DNA of 9,834 nucleotides from Candidatus Nomurabacteria bacterium (lineage in GTDB: Bacteria > Patescibacteriota > Minisyncoccia > Phycocordibacterales > UBA9973): positions 1 to 9,834 of the forward strand of contig JAHFNM010000028.1 in the NCBI GenBank assembly GCA_023267415.1, in the 5' to 3' direction. Shown here piece by piece: positions 4,364 through 9,834 of the stretch; within the stretch, counting starts at the first letter, position 1; every line of letters begins with the position of its first letter. The notes under the pieces are model-generated. The model saw only the letters and a list, made by a program, of their open reading frames with translations, was not told the origin of the DNA and did no database searches. Both the position numbers and the translations under genes were made by a program.

Positions 4364-6039
4364 TCCGAAAGCTTCTGCAACTCATGCGCAAAGGGGAAGG
4401 ACGGGAAGGCGGCATGCATCAGGCCGCTATTCTTCTTGGTGTTTTCTCACTCGTTTCTCAACTGATCGGGCTTTACCGCGATCGCATGCTTGCGCACACG
4501 ATCGGGCCAGGACCGCTTCTCGATGTCTACTATGCTGCATTTCGCGTGCCCGACTTCATCTATCTTTCGATCGCCTCGCTTGCTTCGATCACCGTGCTCA
4601 TGCCGTTTTTGATCGAGCACATGAACGGCAATGGCAAGGAAGCTGCACGCAAATTCTTGAACGAAGTGCTCTCCGGATTCTTTCTACTGCTCCTGCTTGT
4701 ATCGGTCTTGGTGTTTTTCTGCATGCCGAAGCTCGCTCATGTGATCGCTCCGGGATTTTCTCCGGAGCAGACGCGCCAATTGATCGGCGTGAGCCGCATC
4801 ATGTTGCTCTCTCCGATATTCATGGGCCTTTCGAACATGCTGGGCACGGTCACTCAGCTGATGCGCAAGTTTGTGGTCTTTTCGCTCTCGCCGATTTTTT
4901 ACAATCTTGGGATCGTATTCGGCATTTTGTTTTTGTATCCGCGCTATGGCGTTTATGGACTTGCGATTGGTGTCGCTGTCGGTTCGCTTGCACATCTCCT
5001 TATTCAGATTCCAACCATCGTCAAAGCTGGATTTACACCCAAGCTTGCTTCGCGCCTTGAGCACTCCACGCTCCGCCAAGTCGTCTCGCTTTCACTCCCG
5101 CGCACGCTTGGCCTTTCTATGAACAGCATTGCACTTCTGGTGATCTTGGCGATGGCGTCGAGGCTCTCTCCGGGTTCCATCTCTATTTTCAATTTCTCGC
5201 TCAATTTGGAGACGACGCCAGTGGGCATCATTGGTATTTCGTATGCGGTTGCTTCGTTTCCGCTTCTTGCGGAAGCTTTTGCAAAAGGGGACAAGGAACG
5301 ATGGCAACACAGCATTCTCTCCGCGCTTCGGCAGATCATCTTCTGGTCGCTTCCGCTATCCGCACTCTTTATCGTCGTGCGCGCGCAGATTGTGCGTGTG
5401 ACGCTTGGCTCAGGAGCGTTTTCCTGGAACGACACCAAGCTCACTGCGGCAGCATTCGCCCTCTTTACTATCGGTCTTATCGCACAGAACATGATCTTGG
5501 TTTCCGTGCGAGCGTTCTATGCCGCACACAACACAAAGACTCCGCTCATCATCAACGCCTTCTGCTCGATCACTATCGTTGCGCTTGCGTGGGGACTCTT
5601 GCATGCATTCCAAACCATGCCGATGTTCCGCTATTTTATCGAATCGGTCATGCGTGTTCCGGACATTCCGCAAGCTGCCGTACTCATGCTCCCGCTCGCA
5701 TATTCGATCGGCACGCTCCTCAATGCCTGGTTGCATTGGGTGGATCTGCGAAAGCAATACCTCACCTCTGTCGGCAATCTTCCGCGGACTCTCTTTGAAG
5801 GCATTTCGGCTGCATTTGCTGTGGGTCTTGTTTCGTACGGTTCACTCAATATTTTTTCCTACGTGTTCAACCTCAACACAACGATTGGCATATTCTTTCA
5901 GGGGGCGCTCGCCTGCGTGTTTGGCACTGCGGCAGGGCTTATGCTGCTTTATGTCTTGAAGAGTGAGTCACTCTTCGAATTCCTCGGCGCTGTCCGCAAA
6001 AAATTCTGGAAGGTTGACTTTGTCGAGCCGGGGAAATAA
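4360..6039 (+). CDS. murJ: MurJ/MVF-family lipid II flippase
   Basis: MOP-superfamily (MVF) flippases move lipid II, the lipid-linked peptidoglycan precursor, across the inner membrane. The 559-residue, highly hydrophobic product has about 14 membrane helices spaced along its length, as expected (E. coli MurJ is about 511). The N-terminal signature is clear: IGLYRDRMLAHTIGPG (36-51) with Arg40-Asp41, then LLDVYYAAFRVPDF (53-66) with Asp55. The helix 7-8 stretch (265-292) and VSVRAFYAAHNTKTPL (381-396, equivalent to R-x-FYA-x-xDT) are also family hallmarks. Aligned by eye to E. coli MurJ, Arg24, Asp25 and Asp39 are kept, but Arg18, Arg52, Arg270 and Glu273 appear as Gln34, Tyr68, Asn282 and Thr285. 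Family membership is secure; the exact lipid-linked substrate is less so. The start codon sits in an ATGA overlap with the leuS stop, which implies translational coupling. A cytosolic N-terminal extension of about 16 residues precedes helix 1; Met9 or Met19 are alternative starts. Confidence 0.9.
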   Translation: MIRKLLQLMRKGEGREGGMHQAAILLGVFSLVSQLIGLYRDRMLAHTIGPGPLLDVYYAAFRVPDFIYLSIASLASITVLMPFLIEHMNGNGKEAARKFLNEVLSGFFLLLLLVSVLVFFCMPKLAHVIAPGFSPEQTRQLIGVSRIMLLSPIFMGLSNMLGTVTQLMRKFVVFSLSPIFYNLGIVFGILFLYPRYGVYGLAIGVAVGSLAHLLIQIPTIVKAGFTPKLASRLEHSTLRQVVSLSLPRTLGLSMNSIALLVILAMASRLSPGSISIFNFSLNLETTPVGIIGISYAVASFPLLAEAFAKGDKERWQHSILSALRQIIFWSLPLSALFIVVRAQIVRVTLGSGAFSWNDTKLTAAAFALFTIGLIAQNMILVSVRAFYAAHNTKTPLIINAFCSITIVALAWGLLHAFQTMPMFRYFIESVMRVPDIPQAAVLMLPLAYSIGTLLNAWLHWVDLRKQYLTSVGNLPRTLFEGISAAFAVGLVSYGSLNIFSYVFNLNTTIGIFFQGALACVFGTAAGLMLLYVLKSESLFEFLGAVRKKFWKVDFVEPGK

Positions 6040-6053
6040 AGTGTCCATCGCAT

Positions 6054-7277
6054 ATGATTTCCTGGCCCAGATCCATCACATTGCTGCTCGGCAGGCCTTC
6101 CCAAAAAGGATTAGCTGACAGCGCGGATCTACGCGACCCAAAGACCATCCTTGTGGTGAGATTTAACGACTCAATTCGCGAGTCATCTCGATCATTTGGT
6201 ATTGGAGACCTTGTCCTTCTTAGCCCATTTTTTCGTATTTTGAGAGAGCAATATCCAAAAGCGCTCATTTCACTTGTTATCGATAGTCAGTTTGCAGATT
6301 TTTATGAGCACTGTCCTTATGTGGATGAGATAGTCCCATATACATACTCTTCTTTCTATTCTTTTTTGCAAAAAGTTCTTTTGTTCCGAAAACGGAAGCC
6401 AGATCTGTTATTTTTTCCAAAGTTTGGGATGACTCGCTGGTATGAGAGCGTCTTTTGCTATCTTGTTCGACCTCGACAAAGCGTTGCCTATTCCGAACAT
6501 GTTCAGTTGCTGAAAGAAAAACAACAAAGGGATTATGATCTTTTCTTTACTGATACATTAAATGATAGAGCTGTGATACACGAAGCATTGCGAAGCCCGA
6601 AACTCGTTTACTATGCTCTTGGCGAATTGGATCGCTTCCCCCATAGCGTGGCGCCGCTTGAAGTATGGCCGGGAAACGAAGATGCGGCGAAGGCAGAAAA
6701 ACTGCTGTCGAGTATTGAGGATTCAAAGATACGGATCGTGCTGGGGCTTTCGGCTCGTGCCAAAAAACGTTGTTGGCCGATTTCTTTTTGGAAGGAATTC
6801 ATATCGCTGTCCAGGGAACGTTTTCCGGATATTCGATATGTAGTTACCGGGGGTTCGGAGATCAAAGAAGATGCCAAGGTTCTTGCTATCACTTTTCCGG
6901 ACCTTGTCTTTGATATCGCGGGGGCGACGAGTTGTTGCGAATCGTATGAGATCATGCGCCGCTGCGATGTGTATGTTGGAAGCGACTCAGGTCCGATGCA
7001 TATGGCGGCCGCGGCAGGACTGCCGTGCGTAATGATCTCTTGCCATCCGCTCTCTGCTCCAAAGGATCACTCAAACGCTCCTGAACGGTTTGGTCCATAT
7101 GGTGTGGTTTCAAAGATTCTACAGCCGAAGCATCCTCTTCTCGACTCGTGTGCCGGCGGGTGTACCGCTACTGAGCCGCATTGCATTACTCAAATTTCTC
7201 CGAAGATGGCCGTTGATGCGCTGGCAGAACTTATTGCCCAAGGTGCTCTTTCGACAGAAAGAGAAAAGAATCAATAG
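6054..7277 (+). CDS. Glycosyltransferase family 9 (ADP-heptose transferase-like)
   Basis: GT-B fold enzymes of this family (COG0859, RfaF/WaaF-like) transfer a sugar, classically ADP-heptose, to a glycan on the cytoplasmic face of the membrane. The 407-residue product opens with about 30 extra residues. Next come the first strand TILVVRF (31-37), a slightly extended loop, and GIGDLVLLSPFFRIL (49-63), whose Gly-Asp is the family's N-terminal signature. The C-terminal domain has the A-x-x-K-x-x-WP element (RAKKRCWP, 235-242) and the nucleotide-sugar site motif VGSDSGPMHMAAAAG (308-322). Near the end, PERFGPYG (343-350) and a Cys-x3-Cys...Cys-Ile-x-x-Ile-x-Pro element (365-383) are typical of the family. 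The start lies 14 bases after the murJ stop with no SD, so it is probably the last gene of the operon. Base composition looks AT-richer than leuS and murJ, especially in the first half. The donor and acceptor sugars cannot be assigned. Its 3' end overlaps the next gene on the opposite strand. Confidence 0.88.
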   Translation: MISWPRSITLLLGRPSQKGLADSADLRDPKTILVVRFNDSIRESSRSFGIGDLVLLSPFFRILREQYPKALISLVIDSQFADFYEHCPYVDEIVPYTYSSFYSFLQKVLLFRKRKPDLLFFPKFGMTRWYESVFCYLVRPRQSVAYSEHVQLLKEKQQRDYDLFFTDTLNDRAVIHEALRSPKLVYYALGELDRFPHSVAPLEVWPGNEDAAKAEKLLSSIEDSKIRIVLGLSARAKKRCWPISFWKEFISLSRERFPDIRYVVTGGSEIKEDAKVLAITFPDLVFDIAGATSCCESYEIMRRCDVYVGSDSGPMHMAAAAGLPCVMISCHPLSAPKDHSNAPERFGPYGVVSKILQPKHPLLDSCAGGCTATEPHCITQISPKMAVDALAELIAQGALSTEREKNQ

Positions 7278-8163
7278 CATTTTTTGAGAAGAGATTGACC
7301 GATAGTTCTCCCAAAAGTTCAACAAGGGCATACAAAGCGATGATCCTTGTATGCTCGCCGCCGTCATAACCGAAGGTATGCAACATGGTCATAAAATACT
7401 CGTGTCCTTTCGTGCCAGGACGAGGCCATATCGATTGAATTTTTCCGAGCAGCTGACGCGGATCGCCATAAGCAATATGATCCAAGTCGATGATGGCGGC
7501 AATTGAGCCATGGGAGACAATAAAATTCTTATCAGTTAAGTCGTCCAAGAAAAAACACTGTTGAGGTGCATCAAATAATTCTTTCATTGAGATTACTTCG
7601 TTCCAAAGCTGCTGTGCAGACTTCAGTATTTCTTCGTTGGCCTCCTCCTTTATTTCTTGTAGGCGATGCATTCGTCTTTCAATGGTATTGCAGATATATG
7701 CATGCCAGGTTTTGTCGCAGAGGTCCTTGCCTAGAAGAATGCTTCTTCCAAAGCCGGCCGTTTGCGAGGAGATACCCATGACTTTTTTCTGGATGGATGC
7801 GATTTCATGAGCGATAGCGTCGATATCGTTTTTTGGAAGATCGACAATGCAGTCTCGGAGTTCATTTCCTTCAATGAATGAGAGTATGAGGTATGCGAAC
7901 GGATATCTCGTCGCGGAACAATCTTCGATGAGAATGTTCGGTACTGGAATGTTGAGTGAGGAGAGAACTGCGTGATGACAGGAAAAGCCTTTCAATATGT
8001 TCGAGTCATGATTTGTTCGGAGGACCATCTGCTTGCCGTCAACAGAAAATATAAAGACATTGTTTATAAAGCCTTTAAATTTCTTTTCAAAGCTGTCGGG
8101 ATACTTTCCAAAATGCCCTCGAATAAGCTCTTTTTCGATGCGGTATTCGCTGCCGTTACTCAT
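7231..8163 (-). CDS. APH/choline-kinase-fold phosphotransferase (substrate unknown)
   Basis: The 310-residue protein has the layout of the aminoglycoside phosphotransferase/choline kinase family, which transfers phosphate from ATP to a small molecule or sugar. The N-lobe strands include NVFIFSVDGKQMVLRTN (35-51). A hinge-like stretch, YPFAYLILSFIEGNEL (87-102), resembles the P-x-x-IxxxIxGxxL element between the lobes. The catalytic loop reads FLDDLTDKNFIV (205-216), keeping the catalytic-base Asp208 and Asn213. The usual first His of the HxDxxxxN motif is Leu206, and the HPG that usually follows is TDK. The metal-binding Asp is in AIIDLDHIAYGDP (223-235), Asp226, followed by the family's GDP turn. 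Core residues for catalysis are therefore present, although the loop is atypical. Aminoglycoside resistance should not be assumed; the neighbouring GT9 gene hints at sugar or cell-surface metabolism, but that is inference. The gene has its own promoter close to the ATG and converges on the GT9 gene with a 47-bp overlap. Confidence 0.85.
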   Translation of the reverse strand: MSNGSEYRIEKELIRGHFGKYPDSFEKKFKGFINNVFIFSVDGKQMVLRTNHDSNILKGFSCHHAVLSSLNIPVPNILIEDCSATRYPFAYLILSFIEGNELRDCIVDLPKNDIDAIAHEIASIQKKVMGISSQTAGFGRSILLGKDLCDKTWHAYICNTIERRMHRLQEIKEEANEEILKSAQQLWNEVISMKELFDAPQQCFFLDDLTDKNFIVSHGSIAAIIDLDHIAYGDPRQLLGKIQSIWPRPGTKGHEYFMTMLHTFGYDGGEHTRIIALYALVELLGELSVNLFSKNAIDSFLFLSKEHLGQ

Positions 8164-8171
8164 GCTGGCAT

Positions 8172-8177
8172 TTTATA
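8172..8177 (-). promoter_or_regulatory. -10 box immediately upstream of the phosphotransferase gene
   Basis: On the minus strand TATAAA (8177-8172) ends eight bases before the ATG at 8163-8161, so the transcript would start within a couple of bases of the start codon. No convincing -35 is seen at 16-18 bases. No Shine-Dalgarno motif is present, which fits a leaderless message. Confidence 0.45.
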
Positions 8178-8215
8178 GGAAAATTACTGAAATGAATACA
8201 GAGGTGCCGGTATTC

Positions 8216-8244
8216 TTTATAAAATAGGGCTTTTCTGCTAGTAT
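8216..8244 (+). promoter_or_regulatory. Promoter of lepA with extended -10
   Basis: TTTATA (8216-8221) and TAGTAT (8239-8244) are separated by 17 bases, and TGC (8236-8238) directly before the -10 gives an extended -10 of the form TGCTAGTAT. This is nearly the same string as TGCTAGGAT in front of the tsaC-like gene. Transcription would start near 8251, leaving only about six bases before the ATG at 8257. A second TATAAA (8218-8223) could be an alternative -10 giving a longer leader. Confidence 0.5.
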
Positions 8245-8256
8245 GACGCTATCTCT

Positions 8257-9834
8257 ATGGAACTTAAGCATATTCGAAACTTCAGCATCATCGCCCATAT
8301 CGACCACGGCAAGTCTACTCTTGCCGATAGAATGCTTGAGGTCACGGGTACGATTGAGGCGCGCAAGATGCGTGACCAAGTGCTCGACAACATGGAACTC
8401 GAACGCGAACGCGGCATTACGATCAAAATGCAGCCGGTGCGTATGGAGCATAAAGTGAATGGTGAGAATTTTCAGCTCAACCTTATTGATACTCCCGGCC
8501 ATATCGACTTTTCGTATGAAGTATCTCGTGCGCTGAAGGCTGTTGAAGGTTCGATCCTTCTTGTCGACTCAACGCAAGGTGTACAGGCGCAGACACTCAC
8601 CACGCTCGAAGCAGCTCGTGCTGAGGGGCTTGTAATCGTGCCTGCAGTTTCAAAAATCGACTCACCACTTGCTCGACCGGACGAAGTAAAGATTGAAATT
8701 GCTACTCTCCTTGATATCGACCCTGATACGATTCTTGAAGTTTCGGGAAAAACCGGGCAAGGCGTGGCTGAACTTTTGAAGGCTGTGATCGAACGCGTGC
8801 CGCCTCCAGCTCGCGCTGAAGAGCCAGGACTCAAAGCCCTTGTTTTTGATTTCAAATACGATGATCACCGCGGCGTCATCGTTTACGTGCGAATATTTGA
8901 AGGATCGGTGCGCAAAAACGATCGCCTGCTTTTTTCGATCGCCAAAGAAAAATTTATCGCACTCGAAGTAGGAATTTTTGCACCAGGAGAAGAAGCACGT
9001 GATTCACTGAATGCCGGCGAGATCGGATACATCGTCACCGGCGTGAAGCAGCCCGGAATTGCATCGGTGGGAGATACTATCACGATGGAAAAAAATCCGT
9101 TGCCGGCACTTCCCGGATATGCCAATCCGCGACCTGTTGTTTGGGCTTCGATCTATCCGGAAAGTCAGGACGATTTTCCCACTCTCAAAATGGCACTCGG
9201 TCGTTTGAAGCTTTCGGACTCTGCATTTACGTTTGAAGAGGAATCGAGCGGCGCACTCGGCCGCGGATACCGTGCCGGATTTCTTGGCATGCTCCATCTC
9301 GAGATCATTACCGAGCGACTTCGCCGCGAATACAATCTCGAGCTGATCGTGACCACGCCGTCGATCACCTACATGGTGACGAAACGAAATGGAGGAATGG
9401 AAACTGTCTACTCTCCGCACCTTTTTCCAAACGATGGAGAAATTATTTCCGTAGACGAACCATGGGCAGAAATGAAAATCATTTCTCCAGAGCGTTACAT
9501 TGGAATTCTGATGCCATTTTTGTACGAACACGAAGGAGAAGTACAAACGACGGAAACCTTTGGAGAAGGACGCTCGCAAGTGACAGTGATGATGCCACTC
9601 CGTGAAATGATGCGCGGATTCTTCGACGAACTCAAGAGCCTAACCTCCGGCTATGCATCTATCACATACTCGATTGCCGGACTTCGTCCTGCATCCGTTA
9701 CTCGCATGGACATTGCTCTTGCTGATGAAATCGTGCCAGCATTCACTCGCGTGATTGCACGACGCCGTGCTCAAGAAGAAGCCGATGAAGCCACCGAAAA
9801 ACTCCAAAAGATCTTGCCCCGTCAACAATTTGAA
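8257..9834 (+). CDS. lepA: Elongation factor 4 (LepA), 3' end cut by the window
   Basis: LepA is a ribosome-associated GTPase related to EF-G that acts during initiation/elongation and has been described as back-translocating stalled ribosomes. The frame runs open for 526 codons to the last base; complete LepA is about 600 residues, so roughly 70 are missing. G1 is AHIDHGKST (13-21), the switch I region ends in ERERGITIKMQ (49-59), and G3 is DTPGH (78-82). G4 reads SKID (132-135) where the family normally has NKID, and G5 reads SGKTG (163-167) instead of SAKTG. Later landmarks are domain II (about 190-280), PRPVVWASIYPE (291-302), LGRGYRAGFLGMLHLEII (334-351), SGYASITYSI (464-473) and the LepA-specific PRQQFE (521-526). 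The start at 8257 (MELKHIRNFSIIAH) fits family N termini. There is no SD; a promoter lies only about 12 bases upstream. The gene is divergent from the phosphotransferase gene. Confidence 0.96.
   Translation, partial: MELKHIRNFSIIAHIDHGKSTLADRMLEVTGTIEARKMRDQVLDNMELERERGITIKMQPVRMEHKVNGENFQLNLIDTPGHIDFSYEVSRALKAVEGSILLVDSTQGVQAQTLTTLEAARAEGLVIVPAVSKIDSPLARPDEVKIEIATLLDIDPDTILEVSGKTGQGVAELLKAVIERVPPPARAEEPGLKALVFDFKYDDHRGVIVYVRIFEGSVRKNDRLLFSIAKEKFIALEVGIFAPGEEARDSLNAGEIGYIVTGVKQPGIASVGDTITMEKNPLPALPGYANPRPVVWASIYPESQDDFPTLKMALGRLKLSDSAFTFEEESSGALGRGYRAGFLGMLHLEIITERLRREYNLELIVTTPSITYMVTKRNGGMETVYSPHLFPNDGEIISVDEPWAEMKIISPERYIGILMPFLYEHEGEVQTTETFGEGRSQVTVMMPLREMMRGFFDELKSLTSGYASITYSIAGLRPASVTRMDIALADEIVPAFTRVIARRRAQEEADEATEKLQKILPRQQFE

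Noticed and set aside
3925..4419. Minus-strand open frame of 164 codons opposite the 3' end of leuS
   Set aside because: It is antisense to the conserved LeuRS C-terminal domain, is Ser-rich as expected for an antisense shadow, and has no own promoter or motif.
5301..5798. Long open frame of 165 codons inside murJ
   Set aside because: It is a +1 shadow of murJ with Cys/His/Arg-rich composition and no recognisable motif; the murJ frame has clear membrane helices and family signatures throughout.
7246..7285. Hairpin CTCTTTC/GAAAGAG with a later run of six T (7280-7285) as a terminator for the GT9 gene
   Set aside because: The T-tract begins 16 bases after the stem and an A-rich stretch follows the hairpin directly, so it lacks intrinsic-terminator geometry on either strand.
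7231..8163. Aminoglycoside resistance gene
   Set aside because: The fold is that of the APH family, but the catalytic loop is atypical and the family acts on many small molecules. Nothing in the context supports an antibiotic role.
9004..9579. Minus-strand open frame of 191 codons opposite lepA
   Set aside because: lepA is unmistakable on the plus strand through this interval; the antisense product is Arg/Phe/Ser-rich and resembles no family.
1..9834. CRISPR array, insertion sequence, prophage or tRNA gene
   Set aside because: No spaced direct repeats, transposase or integrase motifs, terminal inverted repeats, or tRNA cloverleaf were seen on either strand. The only tandem repeat is the coding heptad array at 1332-1436.

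Overview
This 9.8 kb window looks like ordinary chromosome from a small-genome, Candidate Phyla Radiation-type bacterium, most likely Parcubacteria. The grounds are compact packing (gene gaps of 5-92 bp, overlaps of 4 and 47 bp), mid GC content, and few Shine-Dalgarno motifs. A four-helix membrane protein of a kind I recall mainly from Parcubacteria also sits directly ahead of leuS. The taxon is an inference from recalled sequence patterns, not a database result.

Layout: (1) 1-103, intergenic with a TTGACT/TGG-TATTTT promoter; (2) 104-610, a small secreted protein of unknown function, closed by a near-perfect intrinsic terminator (615-647); (3) 664-1209, a TsaC/Sua5/YrdC-type threonylcarbamoyl-AMP synthase (tRNA t6A pathway), converging with (4) 1215-1715 (-), a two-helix DUF1003-like membrane protein with a strongly acidic five-heptad coiled coil; (5) a divergent promoter region (1716-1766) whose two -10 boxes overlap; (6) a tightly packed plus-strand run: membrane protein 1767-2333, leucyl-tRNA synthetase 2339-4363, MurJ/MVF-family flippase 4360-6039 and GT9 glycosyltransferase 6054-7277; (7) 7231-8163 (-), an APH/kinase-fold small-molecule phosphotransferase whose 3' end overlaps the GT9 gene by 47 bp; (8) 8164-8256, a second divergent promoter region; (9) 8257 to the window edge, lepA (elongation factor 4), missing its last roughly 70 codons.

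The themes are translation (tRNA modification, tRNA charging, EF-4) and cell envelope (lipid-linked precursor flipping, sugar transfer, small membrane proteins). The most notable observation is that the leucyl-tRNA synthetase is only 674 residues. It keeps the HVGH and KMSK catalytic motifs and the C-terminal tRNA-binding domain, but the whole CP1 editing domain is replaced by a few residues. It therefore should not hydrolyse mischarged tRNA-Leu in cis. The same enzyme carries an insert and a Cys-poor ZN1 region that resemble Bacteroidetes LeuRS. Other points are putative leaderless or near-leaderless transcripts, loss of several arginines and a glutamate that are functional in E. coli MurJ, and atypical G4/G5 residues in LepA.
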